The notes under the pieces are model-generated. The model saw only the letters and a list, made by a program, of their open reading frames with translations, made no database searches and was not told the DNA's origin. A program made the translations under genes and the position numbers. A DNA stretch of 64,000 nucleotides from contig NZ_RHHB01000001.1 in NCBI RefSeq assembly GCF_003710805.1, positions 353,571-417,570 of the forward strand, read 5' to 3'. Position 1 is the stretch's first letter; the number at the start of each line of letters is the position of its first letter. This DNA is from Agromyces tardus (GTDB taxonomy: Bacteria; Actinomycetota; Actinomycetes; Actinomycetales; Microbacteriaceae). Positions 24,893-35,644 of the stretch are shown here, piece by piece.

Positions 24893-24979
24893 TGGGTGGA
24901 GGAGCGCGCGGCGGAGCCGCACGCGTATCGAGACCGCTGCGCATCGGCTCTCGACACGCTTCGGTCGACCCGACGGCGA
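24893..24979. repeat. Degenerate copy of the GTATCGAGACC repeat family
   Basis: GGAGCGCGCGGCGG and CGTATCGAGACC, then an inverted half TCTCGACACGCTTCGGTCGA, match the repeat units at 17548-17897 in layout. It lies between glpD and glpF. A long-range hairpin is possible and may separate transcription of the two genes. Confidence 0.6.
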
Positions 24980-25132
24980 TCCTCGACCCGCATGGGGAAT
25001 CTGCACGGATGTGCACGCCGATCGACGTCTGATCGGCCGAATCGCCCGGTACGTTTCATCGGGGCCGACAGGCCCGAGCCTCGTGGACGAGTCGCCTCGG
25101 CCGTCCTGCAACCCAAGTGAAAGAAGGTCAAT

Positions 25133-25891
25133 GTGGACAATCTCGGAATCGATTTCCTCTCGGAACTCGTGGGCACGGCGATGCTCGTGCTCCTCGGCTG
25201 CGGCGTCGTCGCCAACGTCGCGCTCGCGAAGACGAAGGGCTTCAACGGCGGCTTCCTCATGGTGAACTTCGGCTGGGGCTTCGCGGTCTTCGCCGGCGTC
25301 ATCGTCGCCTACGCCTCGGGTGCGCACCTCAACCCGGCCGTCACCCTCGGTCTCGTCGCCAACGGCGCGACCGAGTTCGGGCAGGGGGTCCCCGTGAACG
25401 CGCTGAGCGTGCTCACGTACATCGGCGCGCAGATGCTCGGCGCGTTCCTCGGCGCGGTCTTCACGTGGCTCGCCTACAAGCAGCACTTCGACCGTGAAGC
25501 CGAGCCGAGCACGAAGCTCGCGGTGTTCTCGACCGGCCCGGCGATCCGCTCGTACGCGTGGAACCTCGTCACCGAGATCATCGCCACGTTCGTGCTCGTC
25601 TTCGTGGTGATCGGCTTCGGCCGCAACGGCGACGCGTCCGGCCTGGCCGCGCTCGGCGCCCTGCCCGTGGCCCTGCTCGTGATCGGCATCGGCGCCTCCC
25701 TGGGTGGCCCGACCGGCTACGCGATCAACCCGGCGCGCGACCTCGGTCCGCGCATCGCGCACGCGCTGCTGCCCATCAAGGGCAAGGGCGCGAGCGACTG
25801 GAGCTACTCGTGGGTCCCCGTCGTCGGCCCGATCATCGGCGGCCTGCTCGCCGGCTGGGCGGCGATCCCGCTGCTGCCGCTGCTCGGCTGA
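25133..25891 (+). CDS. glpF: Glycerol uptake facilitator (aquaglyceroporin)
   Basis: 252 residues with six hydrophobic segments. The two pore motifs are HLNPAVTLG (NPA at 67-69) and AINPARDLGPR (199-209); the Asp after the second NPAR is the mark of glycerol facilitators rather than water channels. The GTG at 25133 is in frame and has AGAAGG upstream; the ATG at 25131 is out of frame. It passes glycerol for phosphorylation by glpK, which follows after a 91-base gap. Confidence 0.94.
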   Translation: MDNLGIDFLSELVGTAMLVLLGCGVVANVALAKTKGFNGGFLMVNFGWGFAVFAGVIVAYASGAHLNPAVTLGLVANGATEFGQGVPVNALSVLTYIGAQMLGAFLGAVFTWLAYKQHFDREAEPSTKLAVFSTGPAIRSYAWNLVTEIIATFVLVFVVIGFGRNGDASGLAALGALPVALLVIGIGASLGGPTGYAINPARDLGPRIAHALLPIKGKGASDWSYSWVPVVGPIIGGLLAGWAAIPLLPLLG

Positions 25892-25982
25892 GCCCGCGGC
25901 ATCCGCACACCCAGCACGACACCACACCACCTCACCGCAACACCCGACCCATTCACGCAACTGACAGCAACGGAGTTCTCAG

Positions 25983-27497
25983 ATGGCTGACTACATCCTC
26001 GCGATCGACCAGGGCACGACCTCGTCGCGCGCGATCGTCTTCGACAAGAGGGGCTCGATCGTCTCGACCGGGCAGCTCGAGCACGAGCAGATCTTCCCCA
26101 AGGCCGGCTGGGTCGAGCACGACCCGAAGGAGATCTGGCGCAACACGGGCGAGGTGATCGGCCAGGCCCTCGGCAAGGCGAACCTCACCCGGCACGACAT
26201 CGCCGCGGTGGGCATCACCAACCAGCGCGAGACCGCCGTGGTCTGGGACCGCACGACCGGCGAGCCCGTCTACAACGCGATCGTGTGGCAGGACACCCGC
26301 ACCCAGTCGATCGTCGACCGGCTCGCGGCCGACGGCGGCGTCGAGCGGTTCAAGCAGCAGGTCGGGCTCCCGCTCGCCACCTACTTCTCGGGCACCAAGA
26401 TCGTCTGGATCCTCGAGAACGTGCCCGGCGCACGCGAGAAGGCCGAGGCCGGCGACCTGCTCTTCGGCACGACCGACACGTGGGTGCTCTGGAACCTCAC
26501 CGGCGGCGTCGACGGCGGCGTGCACGCGACGGATGTCACGAACGCCTCGCGCACCATGTTCATGGACCTCGAGACCCTCCAGTGGGACGACGAGATCCTC
26601 GCCGCGTTCGGCGTGCCGCGCTCGATGCTCCCCGAGATCCGCTCCTCGTCGGAGGTCTACGGTGTGGCGAACGAGCACTCGCTGCTCCGCGAGACCCCGA
26701 TCGCCGGCATCCTGGGCGACCAGCAGGCCGCGACCTTCGGCCAGGCGGCCTTCGAGGCGGGCGAGGCGAAGAACACGTACGGCACGGGCAACTTCCTCAT
26801 CTTCAACACGGGTGAGGAGATCGTGCACTCCAAGAACGGCCTGCTCACGACCGTCGGGTACAAGCTCGGCGACCAGCCCGTGCACTACGCGCTCGAGGGA
26901 TCGATCGCCGTGACCGGGTCGCTCATCCAGTGGCTCCGCGACAACCTCGGCATCATCTCCTCGGCCGCCGAGGTCGAGACCCTCGCGAAGAGCGTCGACG
27001 ACAACGGCGGCGCGTACTTCGTGCCGGCGTTCTCGGGGCTCTTCGCGCCGTACTGGCGCCCCGACGCCCGCGGCGCGCTCGTGGGCCTCACCCGCTACGT
27101 GAACAAGGGGCACATCGCGCGCGCGGCCCTCGAGGCGATCGCGTTCCAGACTCGCGACGTCGTCGAGGCGGTGAACGCCGACGCGGGGATCGACCTCACC
27201 GAGCTGCGCGTCGACGGCGGTGCCACCGCCAACGACACGCTCCTCCAGTTCCAGGCCGACATCCTCGGCGTGCCGGTCGTGCGCCCGGTCGTCGCGGAGA
27301 CCACGGCGCTGGGCGCTGCCTACGCCGCGGGCCTCGCGGTCGGCTTCTGGGCCGACCTCGACGACCTTGCGAAGAACTGGCAGGAGGACCGCCGGTGGAC
27401 GCCGTCGATGGACGACGCCGAGCAGGCGCGCCTCGTGCGCAACTGGAAGAAGGCCGTCACGAAGACCCTCGACTGGGTCGACGACGACGTGCTGTGA
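25983..27497 (+). CDS. glpK: Glycerol kinase
   Basis: 504 residues, the usual length. [14 protein letters not shown] opens the FGGY fold. [48 protein letters not shown] and [10 protein letters not shown] are the expected kinase blocks. It converts glycerol to glycerol 3-phosphate for GlpD. A strong hairpin after the stop closes the glycerol unit. Confidence 0.97.
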   Translation: MADYILAIDQGTTSSRAIVFDKRGSIVSTGQLEHEQIFPKAGWVEHDPKEIWRNTGEVIGQALGKANLTRHDIAAVGITNQRETAVVWDRTTGEPVYNAIVWQDTRTQSIVDRLAADGGVERFKQQVGLPLATYFSGTKIVWILENVPGAREKAEAGDLLFGTTDTWVLWNLTGGVDGGVHATDVTNASRTMFMDLETLQWDDEILAAFGVPRSMLPEIRSSSEVYGVANEHSLLRETPIAGILGDQQAATFGQAAFEAGEAKNTYGTGNFLIFNTGEEIVHSKNGLLTTVGYKLGDQPVHYALEGSIAVTGSLIQWLRDNLGIISSAAEVETLAKSVDDNGGAYFVPAFSGLFAPYWRPDARGALVGLTRYVNKGHIARAALEAIAFQTRDVVEAVNADAGIDLTELRVDGGATANDTLLQFQADILGVPVVRPVVAETTALGAAYAAGLAVGFWADLDDLAKNWQEDRRWTPSMDDAEQARLVRNWKKAVTKTLDWVDDDVL

Positions 27498-27529
27498 GCC
27501 CGTCGGCGTGATGCCGGCGTGAACGGGAC

Positions 27530-27559
27530 GGGCCGGGTGCATGGGGGTGCACCCGGCCC
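27530..27559 (+). terminator. Terminator after glpK
   Basis: Perfect 12-bp arms GGGCCGGGTGCA and TGCACCCGGCCC around a six-base loop TGGGGG. There is no long T-tract, as is common in actinobacteria. Confidence 0.75.
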
Positions 27560-27657
27560 GGCCCGTCTCCGTATCCGGGCACGCGGATGCGCCGTGCGGC
27601 CGATCGGTCGGCCGCCAGCAGACGTGCAGGTGAACGCCCGCCGTCCGCCGTCGGCCG

Positions 27658-28404
27658 TCAGCGGATGCCGCGGAGCCGCTCGGTCGCGATCGGCACGAGC
27701 TCGTCGAGGCCGCGGATCTCCCGGACGCCGAGCGCGCGCGCCTCGTCGGACTCGCCGGCCTCGGCTCGCTCGCCGCGCCGGTTGAGCCACACGCCGAGGA
27801 GCCCCGCCTGCGCGGCGCCGATCGCGTCGGTGCGGAGCCGGTCGCCCACGTACACGGCCTGCTCCGGAGGAGTGTCGTCGAAGCGCGCGAGCGCCGCCTC
27901 GAAGATGGCGGCGTCGGGCTTCGTGGCCCCCACCGATCCCGACGCGACGACGTGCTCGAAGCGCCCGTCGAGGCCCAGACGCGCGAGCTTGGACTGCTGG
28001 TAGTCGAGCTCGCCGTTCGTGATGATGCCCAGCCGCACGCCGGGGACCGCCTCGGTGAGGCGCTCGAGCACGGGCAGCGCGTCGTCGTGCATGCTCCACG
28101 ACGCTCGGTAGCCCTCGAAGTACTCGGCGAACCAGGCGCTCGCCTCGGCATCGTCGAGCGTCTCGCCGAACGCCCCCGCGAACGCCGCGGCACGCGTTCG
28201 GCGCTGCCCCTCGAAGCTCAGCAGCCCGGCGAGGTACTCGTGGTAGTGCCGCTCCTCGAGCTCGTACCAGTGGCGTTGCGCCGTGGCGACGTCGCCCCGG
28301 TAGCCGCGCCGCCGCATGTGCAGCAGGATGCCGGCCTCGACCGCCTCCCGGTGGGCCATGATCGTGTCGTCGAGGTCGAAGAGCACGACGGGCGGTGCGG
28401 TCAC
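27658..28404 (-). CDS. HAD superfamily hydrolase (YjjG-like)
   Basis: 248 residues. Motif I VVLFDLDDTIMA (Asp9/Asp11), motif II LGIITNGE, motif III Lys in GATKPDAAIF and motif IV YVGDRLRTDAIGA form a complete HAD phosphatase site with an alpha-helical C1 cap. This is the YjjG/2-haloacid-dehalogenase-like subgroup, whose members often dephosphorylate nucleotides. The start is GTG at 28404; no strong Shine-Dalgarno is seen. It lies just downstream of trpS on the same strand. Confidence 0.87.
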   Translation of the reverse strand: MTAPPVVLFDLDDTIMAHREAVEAGILLHMRRRGYRGDVATAQRHWYELEERHYHEYLAGLLSFEGQRRTRAAAFAGAFGETLDDAEASAWFAEYFEGYRASWSMHDDALPVLERLTEAVPGVRLGIITNGELDYQQSKLARLGLDGRFEHVVASGSVGATKPDAAIFEAALARFDDTPPEQAVYVGDRLRTDAIGAAQAGLLGVWLNRRGERAEAGESDEARALGVREIRGLDELVPIATERLRGIR

Positions 28405-28421
28405 GAGGTCACGGACTCCCG

Positions 28422-30289
<1,868 letters not shown>

Positions 30290-30295
30290 GATTCG

Positions 30296-30301
30296 ATCCT
30301 A
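30296..30301 (-). promoter_or_regulatory. -10 box TAGGAT of the xth-trpS unit
   Basis: Six bases before the xth ATG, predicting a leaderless transcript. Confidence 0.5.
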
Positions 30302-30335
30302 GGCGAGCCCTCCGACGTCGCCGTGCGCCCGGGGT

Positions 30336-31850
30336 TCAGCCGCCCGTCGAGCGGCCCGCCGCGTTCCCCTTCGGCTGCCCCGCGCCGTTCCCCTTCCCGT
30401 TCGCACTCCCCGTCCCGTCGCCGTTCGCAGTGCCCTTCCCGTTCCCGTTCGCGCCGCTCTTCGCGCTGCCGGTGCCGCTCGCACCGCCCCCGGCGCTCGT
30501 GCCGGTCTGCGTCGCCTTCGGGTGCGTCGGCTTCGGGTGCGTCGGCCTCGCCGGCGGCGGCGGGGGCGCGGATGCCTCGAGCTCGGCCAGTTCGCGCTCG
30601 GCCCGCCCGAGCTGCCGCCGCGCGCCCATCCGCTCGAACCACCGCGCGCGGGCGAGCTCCTGGTTCGCGTGCCGAACCTTCACGCGCGCAGCGGTGACGA
30701 GCGCCTCGTGCTCGCGTGCGCGCCGCTCCGCCTCGAGCTGCTCGGGCGTCACCTTGCGGAGCGACTCGTTCGCGTCGGCCGCCTCGATCGCGATCCACGC
30801 GGCCGCGACGAGCGTGATGATGCTCGAGATCCGGAACCAGAGCAGGAGGCCGATGAACACGGTGAACGTCGCGAGCAGCGGGTTGCCGCTCGCGAAGGAC
30901 AGCACGGTGCCGCCGAGCAGCTGGAGCACGCTGAGCGCGAACGAGCCGAGCAGCGAGCCGCGCCACATGCGGTACCACGGCACCGCGGCCCCCGACAGGA
31001 ACCGGAACAGGACGGCGAGGGCCAGGGTGTCGATGATGAACACCACCACCAGCGCGCCCCATTGGATGGTGGACGTCACCCAGGGGGATTCGCCCGACAC
31101 GTTCACGCCCCAGAGCGAGAAGAACCAGTCGAGGAAGCCCGTCGCGACGATCGAGAGCACCGCGGCGACGAGGATCGCGGCGCCGAACGCGAGCGCGGCG
31201 AGGAAGTCGCGTGCCTTCAGCAGGAGGTACGCGCGATCGTCCTTCGGGAGGCCGAAGGTGCTGCGCACGGCCATGCGCGTGTACGTCACCCAGCCGATGG
31301 CGGTCCAGATCAGGCCGGCGAGGGCGACGGCGCCGGTCCACCCGAAGAGGCTCGTGCTCGTCGTCGAGACCTCCTGCAGCGTGTCCGTCGTGATCACGCC
31401 GTTGTCGCCGACGAGGCCCGGGGCGAGGGTGTTGATGAGCAGCACGAGCGCCTCGAGCGCCTGCTGGGCGTTGAAGAACCAGATCCCGGCGACCGCGAAC
31501 ACGACGTACACCGCAGCGAAGACCGCGAAGAGCGACTGGTAGCTCATCCCCGCCGTCAGCAGGAAGCCGTTCCGCGCCAGGAAGTGCCGCCAGACCCGCA
31601 CCGGGAAGAGCTCCATGGTGCGTCGCGTGAGGTCGCCGACCTTCGCGATCGGCTCGTCGAGTGCCTCCCGGATCGGCGCGCTCACCTCGTCGAACCGGCC
31701 CCGCGCGCCCGCCGCGTCGATGGAGCCCTGTTGCGGCGCCTCGCCGATCGGCGGCTCCGATGCGAGCGGGTCATGCGCGGGCGCGGCCGGGCGCGAGCCC
31801 GTCGCATCCACGGCTCGACCGTCGCCGCGCCCACGCCCGCGTTCGCCCAC
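30336..31850 (-). CDS. YihY/virulence factor BrkB family membrane protein
   Basis: 504 residues. After a 60-residue polar N-terminus comes the YihY core: RVWRHFLARNGFLLTAGMSYQ, then several membrane segments including IWTAIGWVTYTRMAVRS, and a conserved LLWFRISSIITLVAAAW near the end. The C-terminal 120 residues are cytoplasmic: a charged helical stretch, then a low-complexity Pro/His/Lys and Gly/Asn/Lys-rich tail made of short GNGKGTANGDG-like repeats. The function of the family is unsettled. The GTG at 31850 has TATTGT six bases upstream. Confidence 0.85.
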   Translation of the reverse strand: MGERGRGRGDGRAVDATGSRPAAPAHDPLASEPPIGEAPQQGSIDAAGARGRFDEVSAPIREALDEPIAKVGDLTRRTMELFPVRVWRHFLARNGFLLTAGMSYQSLFAVFAAVYVVFAVAGIWFFNAQQALEALVLLINTLAPGLVGDNGVITTDTLQEVSTTSTSLFGWTGAVALAGLIWTAIGWVTYTRMAVRSTFGLPKDDRAYLLLKARDFLAALAFGAAILVAAVLSIVATGFLDWFFSLWGVNVSGESPWVTSTIQWGALVVVFIIDTLALAVLFRFLSGAAVPWYRMWRGSLLGSFALSVLQLLGGTVLSFASGNPLLATFTVFIGLLLWFRISSIITLVAAAWIAIEAADANESLRKVTPEQLEAERRAREHEALVTAARVKVRHANQELARARWFERMGARRQLGRAERELAELEASAPPPPPARPTHPKPTHPKATQTGTSAGGGASGTGSAKSGANGNGKGTANGDGTGSANGKGNGAGQPKGNAAGRSTGG

Positions 31851-31856
31851 CTGCTC

Positions 31857-31862
31857 ACAATA
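31857..31862 (-). promoter_or_regulatory. -10 box TATTGT of the YihY gene
   Basis: Six bases before the GTG at 31850. Confidence 0.5.
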
Positions 31863-31949
31863 GCGAGCGGATGCCGCGACGCGGCCGGGACGCGGCCCCG
31901 CATCGCCCGGTGCGCCCCCCGCGGGGCGCGAGGCGCTCGCCGCGCATGG

Positions 31950-31983
31950 CGAGGGGGCCGGTGCGGTCGCACCGGCCCCCTCG
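31950..31983 (-). terminator. Terminator of the sdhCDAB operon
   Basis: Two 16-bp arms, CGAGGGGGCCGGTGCG and its exact complement, with almost no loop between them, 15 bases after the sdhB stop. Confidence 0.8.
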
Positions 31984-31998
31984 ACGAATCGGACCCGC

Positions 31999-32766
31999 CT
32001 ACGGCTTGCCGCGCAGGATGGCCTGCTTGACCTCGGCGATCGCCTTCGTGACCTCGATGCCACGCGGACACGCGTCGGTGCAGTTGAAGGTCGTGCGGCA
32101 GCGCCACACGCCCTCCTTGTCGTTGAGGATGTCGAGACGCACCTTCGCCTCGTCGTCGCGGGAGTCGAAGATGAACCGGTGCGCGTTGACGATGGCCGCC
32201 GGGCCGAAGTACTGCCCGTCCGTCCAGAACACCGGGCACGACGACGTGCATGCGGCGCAAAGGATGCACTTGGTGGTGTCGTCGAAGCGGGCGCGCTCGG
32301 CGACCGACTGCACGCGCTCCTTGCCGGGCGCGGGCGCGGACGTCGACTGCAGGAACGGCTGCACCTCGCGGTAGCTCGCGAAGAAGGGCTCCATGTCGAC
32401 GACGAGGTCCTTCTCGAGCGGCAGGCCCTTGATGGCCTCGACGTAGATGGGCTTCGAGATGTCGAGGTCCTTGATGAGCGTCTTGCACGCCAGGCGGTTG
32501 CGGCCGTTGATGCGCATGGCATCGGAGCCGCAGATGCCGTGGGCGCACGAGCGCCGGAACGTCAGCGAGCCGTCCTGCTCCCACTTGATCTTGTGGAGCG
32601 CGTCGAGCACGCGGTCGGTCGCGTACATCTCGACGTCGAAGTCCTGCCAGCGCGGCTCGGTGTCGACATCGGGGTCGAAGCGGCGGATCAGGAACGTGAC
32701 GGTGAACGACCGCGTCGCGGCATCCGCCGTGCCGGCCGACGTGTTCTCGAGCGTGGCGGTCGTCAC
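31999..32766 (-). CDS. sdhB: Succinate dehydrogenase iron-sulfur subunit
   Basis: 255 residues. The 2Fe-2S site is RSCAHGICGSD with Cys94 further on. The 4Fe-4S and 3Fe-4S sites are CILCAACTSSCPVF and CTDACPRGIEV. It links the flavoprotein to the membrane anchors in respiratory complex II. The GTG at 32766 lies one base beyond the sdhA stop, so the two are coupled. Last gene of sdhCDAB, followed by a strong hairpin. Confidence 0.97.
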   Translation of the reverse strand: MTTATLENTSAGTADAATRSFTVTFLIRRFDPDVDTEPRWQDFDVEMYATDRVLDALHKIKWEQDGSLTFRRSCAHGICGSDAMRINGRNRLACKTLIKDLDISKPIYVEAIKGLPLEKDLVVDMEPFFASYREVQPFLQSTSAPAPGKERVQSVAERARFDDTTKCILCAACTSSCPVFWTDGQYFGPAAIVNAHRFIFDSRDDEAKVRLDILNDKEGVWRCRTTFNCTDACPRGIEVTKAIAEVKQAILRGKP

Positions 32767-32767
32767 G

Positions 32768-34579
32768 TCAGTACTTCCTCTCCATGGGCTGGTAGTGGGT
32801 GATCGTCACCGGTTTCCAGTCGAGCCGGATGTGATCCGAGACGACCGACGAGTGGGCGTCGCCCGACAGGTAGGCCATCGTGTGCTGCATGTACTTCTCG
32901 TCGTCGCGGTTCGGGTAGTCGTCGCGCATGTGGCCGCCGCGGCTCTCCTGGCGGTTGCGGGCGGATTCGACGACGACCTCGGCGAGGTCGAGGAGGAAGC
33001 CGAGCTCGACCGCCTCGAGCAGGTCGGTGTTGAACCGCTTCCCCTTGTCTTGCACGGCGATGTTCTTGTACCGCTCGCGCAGGCCGGCGATGACGGATGC
33101 CACGTGCGTGAGCGATTCCTCGGTGCGGAACACCTGGGCGTTCCGGTCCATCTCCTCCTGCAGCTCCTTGCGGATCGCGGCGATGCGCTCGGTGCCGTTG
33201 GAGTCGCGGAGCTCCTGGAGCATGCGGCGGATCGCGCCTGCGGGGTCGTCGGGGAGCGGCGTGAAGTCGACGCCGCTGTTGACGTACTCCACCGCGTTGC
33301 GGCCGGCACGCTTGCCGAACACGTTGATGTCGAGCAGCGAGTTGGTGCCGAGGCGGTTCGAGCCGTGCACCGAGACGCACGCGCACTCGCCGGCGGCGTA
33401 GAGGCCCGGCACGACCGTGGTGTTGTCGCGGAGGACCTCGGCCTTGACGTTCGTGGGGATGCCGCCCATGGCGTAGTGCGCGGTCGGCATGACCGGCACG
33501 GGCTCGTAGACGGGATCGACGCCGAGGTAGGTGCGTGCGAACTCCGTGATGTCGGGGAGCTTCGTCTCGAGCACCTCGGCACCGAGGTGCGTGCAGTCCA
33601 GGAGCACGTAGTCCTTGTGCGGGCCGGCACCGCGCCCCTCCGCGACCTCCTGCACCATGCAGCGCGAGACGATGTCGCGCGGCGCCAGGTCCTTGATGGT
33701 GGGGGCGTAGCGCTCCATGAAGCGCTCGCCGCTCGCGTTGCGCAGGATCGCGCCCTCGCCTCGGGCGCCCTCGGTGAGGAGGATGCCGAGGCCGGCGAGG
33801 CCGGTCGGGTGGAACTGGAAGAACTCCATGTCCTCGAGCGGCAGGCCCTTGCGCCAGATGATGCCGACGCCGTCACCCGTGAGGGTGTGCGCGTTCGAGG
33901 TGGTCTTGTAGATCTTGCCGAAGCCGCCCGTGGCGAAGATCACGGCCTTCGCCTGGAACACGTGGAGCTCGCCGGTGGCGAGGTCGTAGGCGACGACGCC
34001 CGACGGCTGCGGGACGCCGTCGACGTCGGTCATCACGAGGTCGAGCACGTAGTACTCGTTGAAGAAGTTGATGCCGAGCTTCACGCAGTTCTGGAACAGC
34101 GTCTGCAGGATCATGTGGCCCGTGCGGTCGGCCGCGTAGCACGCACGTCGCACCGGAGCCTTGCCGTGGTCGCGGGTGTGGCCGCCGAACCGGCGCTGGT
34201 CGATCTTGCCGTCCGGCGTGCGGTTGAACGGAAGGCCCATGTTCTCGAGGTCGATGACCGCGTCGATGGCCTCCCTGGCGAGGATCTCCGCCGCATCCTG
34301 GTCGACGAGGTAGTCGCCGCCCTTGATGGTGTCGAAGGTGTGCCACTCCCAGCTGTCCTCCTCGACGTTCGCGAGCGCGGCGGCCATGCCGCCCTGCGCC
34401 GCCCCCGTGTGGGAGCGCGTCGGGTACAGCTTGGAGATGACCGCGGTCCTCGCGCCGGGGCCGGCCTCGATGGCCGCTCGCATGCCGGCGCCGCCGGCGC
34501 CCACGATGACGATGTCGAACTGATGGTGGTGCACGCCGTCGACGATCGTCGTCTCAGCGCTGGCGGTGTCGGAATTCAC
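32768..34579 (-). CDS. sdhA: Succinate dehydrogenase flavoprotein subunit
   Basis: 603 residues. FAD-binding [12 protein letters not shown] (GAGGAG at 28-33), the covalent-FAD His in SHTGAAQGG (His57), [16 protein letters not shown] and [15 protein letters not shown] are all present. It oxidises succinate to fumarate. The GTG at 34579 has AGGAG upstream. It lies seven bases after sdhD. Confidence 0.97.
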   Translation of the reverse strand: MNSDTASAETTIVDGVHHHQFDIVIVGAGGAGMRAAIEAGPGARTAVISKLYPTRSHTGAAQGGMAAALANVEEDSWEWHTFDTIKGGDYLVDQDAAEILAREAIDAVIDLENMGLPFNRTPDGKIDQRRFGGHTRDHGKAPVRRACYAADRTGHMILQTLFQNCVKLGINFFNEYYVLDLVMTDVDGVPQPSGVVAYDLATGELHVFQAKAVIFATGGFGKIYKTTSNAHTLTGDGVGIIWRKGLPLEDMEFFQFHPTGLAGLGILLTEGARGEGAILRNASGERFMERYAPTIKDLAPRDIVSRCMVQEVAEGRGAGPHKDYVLLDCTHLGAEVLETKLPDITEFARTYLGVDPVYEPVPVMPTAHYAMGGIPTNVKAEVLRDNTTVVPGLYAAGECACVSVHGSNRLGTNSLLDINVFGKRAGRNAVEYVNSGVDFTPLPDDPAGAIRRMLQELRDSNGTERIAAIRKELQEEMDRNAQVFRTEESLTHVASVIAGLRERYKNIAVQDKGKRFNTDLLEAVELGFLLDLAEVVVESARNRQESRGGHMRDDYPNRDDEKYMQHTMAYLSGDAHSSVVSDHIRLDWKPVTITHYQPMERKY

Positions 34580-34586
34580 GTGGCTC

Positions 34587-35033
34587 CTAGGCTGCGGGGC
34601 AGAACGAGGGGAGGAGGTCGGCCGGTGCGCCGGCGGGGCAGGGCTCGAAGGTGAACACCACGAGGGTGCCGAGCACGAGCAGCACGACCGCCGAGACGAG
34701 GAGCGCGCCCTTCAGCACCTTCTGGACCATGCCCGGGTTCGTGTAGTCGTTCACGAGGGTGCGCATGCCGTTGGTGCCGTGGATGAGTGCGAGCCAGAGC
34801 ATCAGCACGTCCCACCACTGCCAGAACGGGTCCGCCCACTTGCCGCCGACGAAGCCGAAGTCGATGGCGTGCACGCCCTCGCCGACCATGAGGTTGACGA
34901 AGAGGTGGCCGAAGATGAGCACCACGAGCAGCACGCCCGAGGCGCGCATGTACACCCAGCCCCACTTCTCGAGGTTGACGCCCGAGCGGCGTGCGGGACG
35001 GGCGGGGGTGCGCGGGGAGTCGATGACGGTCAT
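34587..35033 (-). CDS. sdhD: Succinate dehydrogenase hydrophobic membrane anchor subunit
   Basis: 148 residues with three hydrophobic helices. [22 protein letters not shown] contains a His suited to bind heme, and [15 protein letters not shown] is the family block after the second helix. It anchors SdhAB and takes part in quinone binding. It starts 10 bases after sdhC. Confidence 0.92.
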   Translation of the reverse strand: MTVIDSPRTPARPARRSGVNLEKWGWVYMRASGVLLVVLIFGHLFVNLMVGEGVHAIDFGFVGGKWADPFWQWWDVLMLWLALIHGTNGMRTLVNDYTNPGMVQKVLKGALLVSAVVLLVLGTLVVFTFEPCPAGAPADLLPSFCPAA

Positions 35034-35043
35034 CTCGGCGCTC

Positions 35044-35466
35044 CTAGTGGCTGAAGACGTTGATGAGGTGCCGCGGCACGAAGGCGAGCATCGTGAGCAC
35101 CCAGAGGGCGATGACGACGTAGAAGAGCACCTTCTGGTTGCGCGTCGCCCACGACCAGAAGTCGACGAGGATGATGCGCAGGCCGTTGAAGGCGTGGAAC
35201 ACGATCGCGCCGACGAGGGCGACCTCGCCGAGGCCCATGATCGGCGTCTGGTACGTGCCGATCACCGCGTTGTAGGCCTCGGGACTCACCCGCACGAGCG
35301 ACGTGTCGAGGATGTGCACGAGGAGGAAGAAGTAGATCGCGACACCGGTGATGCGGTGCAGCACCCACGACCACATCCCCTCGCGGCCGCGGTAGAGCGT
35401 GCCGCCCGGCTTCTGCTTCGCCGGTTTCTCGGGTGCGGTCAGGGTTCCTGCCGGGTTCTCTGGCAT
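35044..35466 (-). CDS. sdhC: Succinate dehydrogenase cytochrome b556 subunit
   Basis: 140 residues with three hydrophobic helices. WSWVLHRITGVAIYFFLLVHILDTS carries the SdhC Ser/Arg-His signature (quoted in parts: LHRITGVAIY, LLVHILDTS), and FHAFNGLRIILVD follows. The ATG at 35466 has AGGAGGG six bases upstream; the longer frame from 35520 is less likely. First gene of the operon. Confidence 0.92.
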   Translation of the reverse strand: MPENPAGTLTAPEKPAKQKPGGTLYRGREGMWSWVLHRITGVAIYFFLLVHILDTSLVRVSPEAYNAVIGTYQTPIMGLGEVALVGAIVFHAFNGLRIILVDFWSWATRNQKVLFYVVIALWVLTMLAFVPRHLINVFSH

Positions 35467-35532
35467 GAACAACCCTCCTGGTTGCGAGCTGTGCCCGGAA
35501 GCGGGCGTGATGGGCGACATGGCCCGGGATCG

Positions 35533-35538
35533 AGTCTA
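35533..35538 (-). promoter_or_regulatory. Candidate -10 box TAGACT of sdhCDAB
   Basis: It lies about 67 bases before the sdhC start and about 25 bases downstream of the palindrome at 35564-35577, giving a normal untranslated leader with a Shine-Dalgarno. Confidence 0.4.
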
Positions 35539-35563
35539 ATCCCGCCCGGCGCGGGCTCGCTCC

Positions 35564-35577
35564 TTAGGTCGACCTAA
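35564..35577. promoter_or_regulatory. 14-bp palindrome TTAGGTCGACCTAA upstream of sdhC
   Basis: A perfect palindrome whose half-site TTAGGT resembles the ends of DtxR/IdeR iron boxes, although those are 19 bp. It lies in the sdhC-manC divergent region, centred about 44 bases upstream of the predicted sdhC transcription start. Confidence 0.5.
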
Positions 35578-35632
35578 CCGGGCCGTCGTGCACAGCGCAC
35601 CCCGGTCGGCGGGTCCGTCGCCGCCGCCTCGC

Positions 35633-35638
35633 TATCCT
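35633..35638 (+). promoter_or_regulatory. -10 box TATCCT of manC
   Basis: Six bases before the ATG at 35645, predicting a leaderless transcript. Confidence 0.55.
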
Positions 35639-35644
35639 GAACGG

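Noticed and set aside
22827..25016. Minus-strand open frame opposite glpD
   Set aside because: Shadow of glpD: it shows no motif and its composition is the complement of a conserved gene.
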